NCBI RefSeq assembly: GCF_001476905.1
Contig: NZ_LDTE01000049.1
Span: 1-37,265 of the forward strand
DNA from: Sphingomonas sanguinis
GTDB lineage: Bacteria; Pseudomonadota; Alphaproteobacteria; Sphingomonadales; Sphingomonadaceae
DNA length: 37,265 nt
Reading direction: 5' to 3'
The notes beneath the pieces were generated by a model. That model was not told where the DNA came from, did not search any database, and saw only the letters and a list, made by a program, of their open reading frames with translations. Below, piece by piece: positions 1 through 7,580 of this stretch. The position numbers and the translations under genes were made by a program. Numbering within the stretch: position 1 is the stretch's first letter; the number at the start of each line of letters is the position of its first letter.

Positions 1-390
1 GCACGCGACGATCGCCGCCGCCACCGCCATCGGCGCCTGCAACACGAAGATCAGCCAGAAGCCCATGCCGCACAACGGCGCGCCGAACAGGACGAGCCGG
101 GCCAGTCCCTGGGAGCCGCCTCGCGCATCGGTCCAGCGCGCGACCGCCAGATCGAACGCCGCATCCCAGAGCAAGGTGACCGCCAGCAACGCCCCCGCCG
201 CCAGCGGACCGAACCCCGCGATCGACACCAGATAGAAGAGCATGATGCTCTCGAAACTGGTCCATACCACGCTCTTGCCCATATTGGCGCAGCTATAGCC
301 GAGCTGGGTGCTCAGGACCGATCCGTCCGCTCCCCGCCCCGTGCGGGCAGAGGACTCGGTGGAAAGGATGTCGGGGTCGACCGTCGCCAT
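1..390 (-). CDS. GPH-family (MelB-like) MFS sugar transporter, N-terminal part only
   Basis: The reading frame starts at the ATG at 390 and runs off the left edge, so only the first 130 residues are present. After a polar N-terminus of about 25 residues comes a segment with the layout of the glycoside-pentoside-hexuronide cation symporters: a Gly-Tyr-rich helix (residues 31-58), a second helix, then a WDAAFDLAVARWTDAR stretch at about 75-90. This corresponds to the conserved Trp-Asp ... Asp-Pro/Ala ... Asp-Arg loop of MelB-type transporters, which sits at the cation and sugar site. Family knowledge says these import sugars or sugar acids with H+ or Na+ across the inner membrane. It diverges from the ROK regulator with only 65 bases between, so the two are probably co-regulated. 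The substrate cannot be read from this fragment. Confidence 0.75.
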   Translation of the reverse strand, partial: MATVDPDILSTESSARTGRGADGSVLSTQLGYSCANMGKSVVWTSFESIMLFYLVSIAGFGPLAAGALLAVTLLWDAAFDLAVARWTDARGGSQGLARLVLFGAPLCGMGFWLIFVLQAPMAVAAAIVAC

Positions 391-455
391 GGACCCACGC
401 CCCTAGACCCGGCGGCTTTCATTTATTTGACACGGCGAAAATATAGGGCCGCCCG
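391..455. promoter_or_regulatory. Divergent promoter/operator region between transporter and ROK repressor
   Basis: This short AT-richer gap separates two divergent genes. It contains a TTGACA box at 427-432 and a CGAAAATATA stretch at 436-445. The spacing between them is too short for one sigma-70 promoter. TATTT (425-429) and AAATA (439-443) form a loose inverted repeat, and CGAAAAT resembles half-sites known for ROK repressors such as Mlc and NagC. The octamer TTTATTTG (422-429) recurs, inverted, as CAAATAAA at 1610-1617 upstream of the TonB-dependent receptor. An autoregulatory ROK operator is inferred, not shown. Confidence 0.4.
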
Positions 456-1598
456 ATGGCCCGCCCGCATCGTCCACAAATCCGCCTGAGCGAACCGCAG
501 CGCCGCGTGCTGATGCAGTTGCGGATCGAAGGGGCCGCGCCACGCACCCGGCTGGCACAATTGCTGGGCATGAACGGCGCGACGATGACGCGGCTGACCC
601 AGTCGCTGCAGGCGCTGGACCTGATCGAGGAACTCGGCTCGCTGGACGCGGGCACGCGCGGGCGGCCGATGGTGCCGCTGACCGTGTCGGGCCATGGCGG
701 CTGGGCGATCGGGGCCACGCCGCATCCCGGCTGGCTGGAACTGGTGATTGTCGATTTTCGCGGGCGACCGCTAGTCCATGACACGACACCGTTCGACAGC
801 CCCGACCCGCGCGTCTTCGCCAAGGTCGTGGAGGCGCGGCTCCAGGCGCTGGCGGCGACGCATGGCTTCATGCGCGGCCGGTTCCTGGGACTAGGCGTCG
901 CGGTGCCCGGCTATGCGCTGCCCGGCGACCGCAACCGGCGCATCGTCGTCGACCGGGTGGCGGGATGGAACGAGGTGCCGCTCGCCGAGCTGCTGGGCGA
1001 TGCGCTGGGCATGCCGGTCTGGATCGAGAATGACGCGAGCGCGGCGACGCTGGCCGAATATTATCAGGACGGGATCATCGGGCGCTATCGATCGATCCTG
1101 ACGCTGTTCCTGGGCCATGGCATCGGCGGCGGCCTGATCGCCGAGCGTGACCTGTTCCTGGGCGAACATGGCAATGCCGGGGAGGTCGGGCGGCTGTTTC
1201 CCGGTCACCGCGAACGCCCCTCCGGCATCGACCTGCTCCTGACCCTGCGCGAACAGGGTGTGGCGATCGACTCGCTGGCCGAGATCGAGGGGCTGCTGGA
1301 CAGCCATGCCGAGATCATCACCGCCTGGACCGAGCGGGTGATCGGACAGCTCGACCTGGCGGTGATGAGCGGTACCGTCTGGCTCGATCCGGGCGCGGTG
1401 GTCATCTCCGGCGCACTGCCGCTGCCGCTGCTCCGGCGGATCGGCGACGGGCTGTCCGAGCGGTCGCGCCATCGCAAGGACAATTACCGCTCGTCGCTGC
1501 CGGATATCCATGCCTCCACGATCGGCAGCCGGGCCGTGGTGATCGGCGCGGCGATGATACCGGTCCATGCCATCACCGCGACCCATGCCCCCATTTAA
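456..1598 (+). CDS. ROK-family transcriptional regulator lacking the zinc-binding cysteine motif
   Basis: A protein of 380 residues with an N-terminal winged helix-turn-helix (about 10-75, with the recognition region around RTRLAQLLGMNGATMTRL) followed by a ROK sugar-kinase-like domain. Visible ROK signatures are ENDASAATLAE at 191-201, the glycine-rich phosphate loop GHGIGGGLI at 220-228, and HGNAGEVG at 238-245. The usual CxCGxxGCxE zinc motif just after that His-Gly-Glu segment is absent (residues continue RLFPGHRERPSGID). ROK repressors normally sense a sugar or sugar phosphate and release DNA. Context suggests control of the divergent GPH transporter and of the TonB-dependent receptor, which starts 73 bases downstream on the same strand. 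Loss of the zinc motif may change ligand response; kinase activity is not expected. Confidence 0.88.
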   Translation: MARPHRPQIRLSEPQRRVLMQLRIEGAAPRTRLAQLLGMNGATMTRLTQSLQALDLIEELGSLDAGTRGRPMVPLTVSGHGGWAIGATPHPGWLELVIVDFRGRPLVHDTTPFDSPDPRVFAKVVEARLQALAATHGFMRGRFLGLGVAVPGYALPGDRNRRIVVDRVAGWNEVPLAELLGDALGMPVWIENDASAATLAEYYQDGIIGRYRSILTLFLGHGIGGGLIAERDLFLGEHGNAGEVGRLFPGHRERPSGIDLLLTLREQGVAIDSLAEIEGLLDSHAEIITAWTERVIGQLDLAVMSGTVWLDPGAVVISGALPLPLLRRIGDGLSERSRHRKDNYRSSLPDIHASTIGSRAVVIGAAMIPVHAITATHAPI

Positions 1599-1671
1599 TT
1601 ACATGTAAGCAAATAAAACTGTCATCGACGACCGCCAAGGGGTCCGCATTCCGAAACCTTGGGGGGTTAGC
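1599..1671 (+). promoter_or_regulatory. Leader of the TonB-dependent receptor with palindrome and candidate ROK half-site
   Basis: The gap holds the perfect palindrome TTACATGTAA (1599-1608), immediately followed by CAAATAAA (1610-1617). The latter is the inverse of the octamer in front of the ROK gene. A G-run about 8 bases before the ATG at 1672 serves as ribosome binding site. The gene probably has its own regulated promoter here. The exact -35 and -10 boxes are not clear by eye. Confidence 0.4.
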
Positions 1672-4182
1672 ATGCAGACCAAATTCCTGGCGGGCGCGGC
1701 GCTGTTCGTGGCACCGATGATGACGCAACCGGCCTTGGCCCAGACGCAAAAGCCGTCGCAGGCCGAAACGACGGCACCCGACGCGGCCAAGCCCGATGCC
1801 GACCATTCGGACATCATCGTCACCGGCTCGGCCCGGCAGCAGCGCCGCTTCGACGTGTCCTATGCCGTCAATTCGCTGTCGCAGACCGATATCCAGAAGC
1901 TGGCGCCCAAGAGCACCACCGACCTGATCGGCACCCTGCCCGGCATCCATGTCGAGGCGACCGGCGGCGAAGTACAGAACATCACCCGCGTGCGCGGCAT
2001 CCCGACCGATCGCGGGTTCCTCTATTACCAGCAGGACGGCCTGCCGCTGTTCCAGGAGCTGGACGGCTGGTTCTTCAACCAGGGCGACGGGATGAACCGG
2101 CTCGACCTGATGACCGATCGGATCGAAGTCGTGCGCGGTGGTCCGGCCCCGATCTACGCCAGCACGGCGGCCGCCATCGCCAATGTCATCACCGTCACCG
2201 GCACGCCGACGACGCGTGGCAAGGTGCAGGCGACGGTCGGCGACACCGGCTATCTGCGGCTCGACGCCTATCAGGCGGGCCCGGTCAACCAGGACACCTA
2301 TTACGCGATCGGCGGCTTCCTCCGCTATCATGACGGCTATCGCGACTCGGGCTTCCCCAGCGATCGCGGCGGCCAGATCCGCGCCAATATCAAGCATGAC
2401 CTGGCCAACGGCTTCATCAAGCTGTCGGGGCAATATACCGACGACCACAATGTCTTCTATCTGTCGATCCCGACCAACGATCCGCGCAATCCGTCGGTCA
2501 GCCTCAACCCCTATATCGACTATTTCAACGGCACGCTGAACACGCCCGCGCTGCGCGACGTCAGCATCAAATACCGCGACGGATCGGGCATCGTGCAGAC
2601 CCAGCGCGGCGACCTGGCCAATGGCCGTCACATCCAGTTCGGCAATGTCGCCTTCGACTATGAGGGCGATCACGGCGACTGGCACGTCTCGGCCAAGGGC
2701 GGCCTGACGATGGGCAAGGTGCATTTCGACGCCTTCTACTCGACGTCCAACCCGGTCGACGGCACGAGCTTCGCCAACAACTACCTGGCCGCCGCCACGA
2801 CCGCGTTCGGCCCCGGCATCACGCGCATGGGCTATAGCATCGCGGGCACCGGCGGGCAGACGCCCTATGATCCGGCGAGCGACTCCGGGCTGGTGATGCA
2901 GGCGCAGTATCGCTCGATCCAGACCGACTTCTATTCGACGCAAGGAGACCTGTCGGTCACGCGCAAGTTCGATACCGGCATCGGCAGCCACGACATCCGT
3001 GTCGGCACCTATGGCGCGTTCTGGGGCCAGAAGATGTTCACCGCGTACCAGAATTATCTGATCCAGGTGAAGTCGAAGCCGCAACTGCTCGACCTCGCGG
3101 CCTATGGCGCGAACGGCGCGGTGATGGGCTATGTCACCGACAAGGGCTCGCTGAACGACGCGGTGTCGCTGAATGCGGGCAGTGTCGAGGGGCAGGTGAT
3201 CGCGCTCTACGGCACCGACACCTGGGACATCACCGACCGGCTGCGCTTCGATGCGGGCATTCGCCACGAATGGTACAGCTATAACGGCTATGCCCGGCTG
3301 ACCGGCTCGTACAATCTGGGCGATGCGACGACGCTGGCCGACAACAGCACACGCGGCTTCACCGGCTCGACCGGCGCGCTCAAGCTGAAGCAGCAGGCGT
3401 CCAACTGGACGGTCGGCGCGAATTACGATCTCAGCCGCCATATCGGCATGTATCTGCGCGCCTCGCAGCTGGAAGTGCCGCCGGGCACGCCCCTCGCCTT
3501 CAGCTATCCGACCCCGGCCGTCATCCCGACCAAGGCCAAGCTGTATGAGGCGGGCGTGAAACTGGCTGCGGGCAGCTCATACCTCTACGTCACCGGCTTC
3601 TACACCAAGTTCGATCCGCTCAACGCCAGCTTTGCGGGCTTCAACTCCGCGACCGGGCGCGCCGACGTGACGACCAACTTCATCGGCACCGCCGAGACCA
3701 AGGGCATGGAGGCCGATGGCCGCCTGAAGCTGACCGGTCCCTTCTCGGTCGCAGGTTCGGTCACGGTGCAGAACCCGCGCTATCTGAACTTCAGTAGCAA
3801 TACCGGCCTCGACGGCAGCCGGGCGAACGGCAAGCAGATCATCCGCGAGCCCAAGCTCTTCTTGAACGTCCGCCCCACCACCGACTTCCCAATCGGCGAT
3901 GCGAATGTCAGCATCTATGGCCGCTACGACTATGTCGGCCGCCGCTACACCGACTTCTTCAACTCGACCGCGCTGCCCGCCTATGGGTCGTTCGGTTTGG
4001 GCGGGATCGTGACGTCGGGCGCGTGGCAGTTTCAGGTCGTCGGCGACAACATCACCAACGCGCACGGCTTTACCGAGGGCAATACGGCGGGCGACCGCTT
4101 CGGCCAGGGCGTGCCCACCGCGATCTTCGGACGTCCCCTGTTCGGGCGCAATGTGCGCCTGATCGTCAGCCGCAAATGGTGA
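1672..4182 (+). CDS. TonB-dependent outer-membrane receptor
   Basis: An 836-residue outer-membrane receptor. Residues 1-23 are a Sec signal peptide with an Ala-Leu-Ala cleavage site. A Pro/Ala-rich linker leads to a TonB box-like DIIVTGSA at about 47-54. The plug domain follows (about 55-180, with the typical LPGIHVE, RVRGIPTDRGFLYYQQDGLP and IEVVRGGPAPIYAS segments), then a long beta-barrel rich in alternating aromatic strands. It ends in RLIVSRKW, with the terminal aromatic residue expected for barrel assembly. These receptors bring ligands too large for porins, here probably an oligosaccharide, into the periplasm using TonB energy. No SusD partner is present, as is usual outside Bacteroidota. 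Its place behind a ROK repressor and beside sugar enzymes points to a carbohydrate ligand rather than a siderophore, but this is inference. Confidence 0.93.
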   Translation: MQTKFLAGAALFVAPMMTQPALAQTQKPSQAETTAPDAAKPDADHSDIIVTGSARQQRRFDVSYAVNSLSQTDIQKLAPKSTTDLIGTLPGIHVEATGGEVQNITRVRGIPTDRGFLYYQQDGLPLFQELDGWFFNQGDGMNRLDLMTDRIEVVRGGPAPIYASTAAAIANVITVTGTPTTRGKVQATVGDTGYLRLDAYQAGPVNQDTYYAIGGFLRYHDGYRDSGFPSDRGGQIRANIKHDLANGFIKLSGQYTDDHNVFYLSIPTNDPRNPSVSLNPYIDYFNGTLNTPALRDVSIKYRDGSGIVQTQRGDLANGRHIQFGNVAFDYEGDHGDWHVSAKGGLTMGKVHFDAFYSTSNPVDGTSFANNYLAAATTAFGPGITRMGYSIAGTGGQTPYDPASDSGLVMQAQYRSIQTDFYSTQGDLSVTRKFDTGIGSHDIRVGTYGAFWGQKMFTAYQNYLIQVKSKPQLLDLAAYGANGAVMGYVTDKGSLNDAVSLNAGSVEGQVIALYGTDTWDITDRLRFDAGIRHEWYSYNGYARLTGSYNLGDATTLADNSTRGFTGSTGALKLKQQASNWTVGANYDLSRHIGMYLRASQLEVPPGTPLAFSYPTPAVIPTKAKLYEAGVKLAAGSSYLYVTGFYTKFDPLNASFAGFNSATGRADVTTNFIGTAETKGMEADGRLKLTGPFSVAGSVTVQNPRYLNFSSNTGLDGSRANGKQIIREPKLFLNVRPTTDFPIGDANVSIYGRYDYVGRRYTDFFNSTALPAYGSFGLGGIVTSGAWQFQVVGDNITNAHGFTEGNTAGDRFGQGVPTAIFGRPLFGRNVRLIVSRKW

Positions 4183-4209
4183 TCGGCGGCTGACACCCAT
4201 CCCCACCCT

Positions 4210-4247
4210 GGGGCGGGCAGCCTCTCTGGCCGCCCGCCCCCCTTTTT
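4210..4247 (+). terminator. Rho-independent terminator after the TonB-dependent receptor
   Basis: GGGGCGGGC (4210-4218) pairs perfectly with GCCCGCCCC (4232-4240) across a 13-base loop, and a run of five T follows at 4243-4247. It lies 27 bases after the receptor stop codon and only 15 bases before the next start. It should therefore end or attenuate readthrough from the receptor into the phosphodiesterase gene. Confidence 0.75.
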
Positions 4248-4262
4248 GATCGAAAGCCCGTC

Positions 4263-5201
4263 ATGAACCGTCCGCTTTTGGCCGTCATCGCCACCTGCCT
4301 TGCCGCGTCCGCCGCCCATGCCTCGCCCGAAGGCACGATGCGCCGTCTCCACGATCCTGAGGGCGGCCTGATCGTCATCGCGCACCGCGGCTGTCACGAG
4401 GCCGCGCCGCGTCATGGCCTGGGCACGACGCCGGAAAACTCGCCCGCCGCGCTGATGCAGTGTGTCGCGCTGGGTGCCGATGTGATGGAAACCGATGTGC
4501 GCCGCAGCCGCGACGGCCATCTGGTCATCATGCACGACGACAGCGTCGACCGGACCACGAATGGCACCGGCAAGGTCGCCGACCTCAGCCTCGCCCAGCT
4601 GAAGGCGTTGCGCCTGCGCCAGGACGAGGGCGGCGCGGGGGCCGCGCTGACCGACCAGCATATCCCGACGCTGGACGAACTGCTGGCGCTCGCAAAGGGT
4701 CGGGTCGTCCTGAACCTCGACGTTAAGGATGCTATCTATGGCGAGGTGGTCGATGCCGTGCACCGGGCGGGCGCGCAGGACCGGGTGATCGTCAAGACCT
4801 TTGCCGGTGTCGCGTCGGTGCCGCTCGCCGCGATCGCGCCCTATGACCGCGTTCCCTTCGCGGTCATCCCGATCAGCCCGCAACCCGATGCCGGAGACGT
4901 GCCGCAGATCATTGCCAACCAGATGGCGGGCCGGGTCAAGCCGATCGCGATCGAGCTGCCCGTCCTACCGCTGACCACCCTGCCCCGCGTCATGCAGCGC
5001 GCCAAGGCGGTGGGCGTGCCCATCTGGATCAACACGCTGTTCAAGGGCTTCGTGACCGGCATGGGCGGTGACCCTGAGGCGCGGCAGGACCCCAAGGCGG
5101 TGTGGGGACGCCTGGCCGACATGGGCGTGAAGCTGTTCCAGACCGATGCGGTCGAAGACCTGCTCCGCTACCGCGACGAACGCGAAGGCAGGACGCGGTA
5201 A
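4263..5201 (+). CDS. Exported glycerophosphodiester phosphodiesterase family protein
   Basis: A 312-residue member of the GDPD TIM-barrel family. Residues 1-20 form a signal peptide ending AHA, so the enzyme should be periplasmic or outer-membrane exposed. Catalytic landmarks are in place: AHRG at 40-43, PEN with Glu58, METDVRRSRDG with Glu76 and Asp78, and HDDSVDRTTNG beginning at His91. These match the His-Arg-Gly, Glu-x-Asp metal and His-Asp acid/base positions of GlpQ/UgpQ-type enzymes. The classical reaction is hydrolysis of glycerophosphodiesters to glycerol-3-phosphate and an alcohol. In a sugar-utilisation neighbourhood such proteins may act on phosphodiester-decorated glycans. The start ATG follows a strong terminator, so it may be expressed at a lower level than the receptor. 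Confidence 0.88.
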   Translation: MNRPLLAVIATCLAASAAHASPEGTMRRLHDPEGGLIVIAHRGCHEAAPRHGLGTTPENSPAALMQCVALGADVMETDVRRSRDGHLVIMHDDSVDRTTNGTGKVADLSLAQLKALRLRQDEGGAGAALTDQHIPTLDELLALAKGRVVLNLDVKDAIYGEVVDAVHRAGAQDRVIVKTFAGVASVPLAAIAPYDRVPFAVIPISPQPDAGDVPQIIANQMAGRVKPIAIELPVLPLTTLPRVMQRAKAVGVPIWINTLFKGFVTGMGGDPEARQDPKAVWGRLADMGVKLFQTDAVEDLLRYRDEREGRTR

Positions 5202-5251
5202 CGGGAACCGGTCCCAACGGGGTTTGACAGGCACCCCGATGGTACGGGAAA

Positions 5252-5272
5252 GCCCCGCCTGCGCGGCGGGGC
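5252..5272. other. GC-rich hairpin in the leader of the MviM-like gene
   Basis: GCCCCGCC (5252-5259) and GGCGGGGC (5265-5272) form an 8-bp perfect stem around a 5-base loop in the 110-base gap between the phosphodiesterase and the next oxidoreductase. No T-run follows, so it is not a clear intrinsic terminator. It could be a weak terminator or an RNA processing element. Nothing else is recognised in this gap apart from the GGAGGAGA ribosome binding site before 5312. Confidence 0.3.
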
Positions 5273-5311
5273 CCCGATCCTGCGTGCGACAGGCGACCGG
5301 AGGAGACAGGA

Positions 5312-6229
5312 ATGCGAGTGCTGGTCATCGGTCTGGGCGACATCGCGCACAAAGCCTATCTGCCCGTCCTCGCGGTGCAGCCGTCGCTGGAACTGCATCT
5401 GGTGACCCGCAACGCGCAGGTCCTGCACGACACGGCGCGCGCGTTTCGCGTGGCGGGGGCGTATTCCAGTCTGGACGAAGCCCTGCGCACGGGTCCGTTC
5501 GACGTCGCCTTCGTCCATGCCGCGACCGAGGCGCATCCGGCATTGGTAGAGCGTCTGCTCGCTGCGCGCATCCCGACCTTTGTCGACAAGCCGCTGGCCG
5601 ATACGTTGACGGAGGTGCAACGTCTGGTCGCCCTGTCGCAGGCGCAGGACACGCTGCTGCGCGTCGGCTTCAACCGGCGGTTCGCACCCTGCTATGCGGC
5701 GCTGCGGGGATCGGGCGCCGACCTGATCGTCATGGAGAAGCACCGCCATCGCCAGCCGGACGCTCCGCGCCGGGTGGTCTTCGACGACTTCATCCATGTC
5801 GTCGACACGCTGCTGTTCCTCGCCCCCGGAGCGGTGCGTCGCCGCGTGATCGAACCGCGCATGGTCGACGGGCGGCTGCATGCGGTCACGCTGATGCTGG
5901 CTGGCGACGGCTTTACCGCCATCGGAATGATGCACCGCGACAGCGGCCTCAACGAAGAACGGCTGGAGCTGACCGGTGGCGGTGTTCGCCATGCGGTGCT
6001 GGATATGGCCACGCAGGTCCGCATCGCCGCCGGGACCGAAAGCCGCGCGCGGCGGGGCGACTGGACCACGGTCGGCGAGCAGCGCGGGTTCCAGGCAATG
6101 TGCCTCGATTTCCTCGCCGCCGCACGCGAGCGCAGGGCGACGCCGGCGCAGGATATCCTCGCCACCCATGAATTGTGCGAGGCGGTGACCGAGAGCGCCG
6201 AGCGGCTGGTCGGACGCGCTATCGGCTGA
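5312..6229 (+). CDS. mviM: Gfo/Idh/MocA oxidoreductase, MviM/YceM-like
   Basis: A 305-residue protein with an N-terminal Rossmann fold (VIGLGDIAHKAYLPVL, 5-20), the family Glu/Asp-Lys-Pro motif as DKPLAD (92-97), and a C-terminal dehydrogenase domain. The sequence marks GFNRRFAP (119-126), MEKHR (141-145), DDFIHVVDT (158-166) and a late EQRGF segment. These follow the pattern of Escherichia coli MviM (YceM), a family member whose physiological substrate is not settled. NAD(P)-dependent oxidation or reduction of a sugar or sugar derivative is expected in the cytoplasm. A strong ribosome binding site (GGAGGAGA) precedes the ATG at 5312. Its end overlaps the convergent glutaredoxin end by 11 bases. 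It is probably linked functionally to the preceding receptor and phosphodiesterase genes, but no substrate can be read from the sequence. Confidence 0.85.
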   Translation: MRVLVIGLGDIAHKAYLPVLAVQPSLELHLVTRNAQVLHDTARAFRVAGAYSSLDEALRTGPFDVAFVHAATEAHPALVERLLAARIPTFVDKPLADTLTEVQRLVALSQAQDTLLRVGFNRRFAPCYAALRGSGADLIVMEKHRHRQPDAPRRVVFDDFIHVVDTLLFLAPGAVRRRVIEPRMVDGRLHAVTLMLAGDGFTAIGMMHRDSGLNEERLELTGGGVRHAVLDMATQVRIAAGTESRARRGDWTTVGEQRGFQAMCLDFLAAARERRATPAQDILATHELCEAVTESAERLVGRAIG

Positions 6230-6464
6230 GATACGCCTCCAGCGCGTCACTGCCGCCGATCCGCTCGCCGTCGATAAAGACTTGCGGCGTCGTGGCGACG
6301 TCCTGCTCCGCCTTGAACGCGTCGACCTCGTCACGTGACGACAGGATGCGGTCGTCGACCTGATAACCCGCCGCCTCCAGCATCTGCTTGGCCCGCACGC
6401 CGAAGGGGCAGGTGTGCTCGGGCAGGATCATCCGGTAGAGGATCGCCGTCTTCTGCTCCGCCAT
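6219..6464 (-). CDS. Glutaredoxin with a CPFG active site
   Basis: An 81-residue thioredoxin-fold protein. The start at 6464 is preferred over an upstream in-frame ATG at 6506 because AGGAGA lies directly before it. The active site reads TCPFGVRAK: the N-terminal cysteine of the usual CPYC pair is kept and the second is a glycine, so the protein is monothiol-like. The cis-proline loop TTPQVFIDG and the GGSDALEAYL C-terminal glutathione-binding segment are intact. Expected role: glutathione-dependent reduction or deglutathionylation in the cytoplasm. It diverges from the SMP-30-like gene and overlaps the oxidoreductase tail. No link to sugar metabolism is visible. Confidence 0.88.
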   Translation of the reverse strand: MAEQKTAILYRMILPEHTCPFGVRAKQMLEAAGYQVDDRILSSRDEVDAFKAEQDVATTPQVFIDGERIGGSDALEAYLSR

Positions 6465-6568
6465 GTTCGTCTCCTGTGGTCGTCCCGTCAGAGCGTCGAC
6501 CCGCACAAAGGGTTCCGCTTCTCCGCCGACGCTTGCGCCCCACCGGGGCTTCCCGCATCATTCGCCGC

Positions 6569-7576
6569 ATGACACCCACCCGCCGCTCCGTCCTTGCCGC
6601 CGGTCTTGCCTTGGTCGCCACCCCCGGCGCAGCGGCCGAAACCGAGCCGCGCCTTCGCCGCCTGTCGCCCGGCCTCGACCGGATGATCGCGCCGGGCACC
6701 GAGCCGGAAGTGATCGCGACCGATATCCGCTGGGCGGAAGGGCCGGTGTGGGTGCCGCGCGGCGGCTATCTGCTATTCTCCGATCCGCCCGCCAATATCG
6801 TGCGCCGGTGGCAACGGGGGCGCGGCGTTTCGGTGGTGCTGAACCCCTCGGGCGCGGGTGGCACCGATCCCCGGCTGGTGCGCGAGCCTGGTGCCAACGG
6901 TCTGGCGCTCGACGCGCGCGGCGCACTGCTGATCGCCAATAGCGGCGGGCGGAGCATCGACCGGGTCGACTTGGCAAGCGGCCGCCGAACGGTGCTGGCC
7001 GATCGTTATGCGGGCAAGCGCTTCAACAGCCCCAACGACCTGCACGTCGCGCGCGACGGGGCGATCTGGTTCACCGACCCGCCCTATGGCTTTCAGGACG
7101 GCGATTCCTCCTCGTTGAAGGAGCAGCCGGTCAACGGCGTCTATCGCCGCCGCGCCGATGGACGGATCGACCTGATCGACGGCACGCTGACCCGACCCAA
7201 CGGCGTCGCCCTGTCTCCCGACGAGCGGCGCCTCTATGTCTCGGTCTCGGATTCGGCGGCGCCCCGGATCATGGTCTATGACGTCGATCCGCGCGGGCAA
7301 GTGAGCGGGCGGCGTGTCCTGCTCGATGCGCGGACGATGGCGGCGTCGGGCGGTGCGGGACTGCCCGATGGGATGAAGGTCGCGCGCGACGGGACGCTCG
7401 TCTGCTCGGTGCCCGGCGGCATGATGCTGATGACCCCGGAGGCCGAACCGCTGGGCCTGATCGAACAAGACGCGCCGATCGCCAATTGTGCCTTTGGCGA
7501 GGGCGGCCGCGCGCTGTTCATGGCGGCCAATGACCGCATCCTGCGCCTCGCCCTGCGCCCCGGCTGGCAGGGCTGA
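6569..7576 (+). CDS. Exported SMP-30/gluconolactonase-like beta-propeller protein
   Basis: A 335-residue protein starting at ATG 6569. A longer in-frame opening to 6335 would overlap the glutaredoxin gene and lacks family similarity. The N-terminus TRRSVLAAGLALVATPGAAA is a Tat-like leader, suggesting a folded periplasmic enzyme. SMP-30 metal-site features are present: Glu57 in RWAEGPVW, the FNSPNDLHV segment with Asn153/Asn156, WFTDPPYG, RPNGVALSPDE near 209-219, and GLPDGMKVARDG. The family hydrolyses sugar lactones such as gluconolactone with a divalent metal. A periplasmic lactonase would suit the neighbouring oxidative sugar pathways, whose dehydrogenases yield lactones. No clear Shine-Dalgarno sequence precedes the start. 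Its stop lies 4 bases from the convergent histidine kinase end. Confidence 0.85.
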   Translation: MTPTRRSVLAAGLALVATPGAAAETEPRLRRLSPGLDRMIAPGTEPEVIATDIRWAEGPVWVPRGGYLLFSDPPANIVRRWQRGRGVSVVLNPSGAGGTDPRLVREPGANGLALDARGALLIANSGGRSIDRVDLASGRRTVLADRYAGKRFNSPNDLHVARDGAIWFTDPPYGFQDGDSSSLKEQPVNGVYRRRADGRIDLIDGTLTRPNGVALSPDERRLYVSVSDSAAPRIMVYDVDPRGQVSGRRVLLDARTMAASGGAGLPDGMKVARDGTLVCSVPGGMMLMTPEAEPLGLIEQDAPIANCAFGEGGRALFMAANDRILRLALRPGWQG

Positions 7577-7580
7577 GCGG

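Noticed and set aside
427..447. TTGACA followed by TATAGG as a complete promoter of the ROK gene
   Set aside because: The spacer is only 9 bases, far too short for sigma-70; the boxes may belong to different promoters or an operator.
1573..3441. Long open frame on the minus strand opposite the TonB-dependent receptor (622 codons)
   Set aside because: Low-complexity Arg/Ala/Val/Asp-rich product without domains; typical antisense frame of GC-rich codon use. The plus-strand receptor is unmistakable.
6335..6568. N-terminal extension of the SMP-30-like gene
   Set aside because: Arg/Pro/Ser-rich, overlaps the glutaredoxin gene antisense, and would bury the Tat-like leader that begins at 6569.
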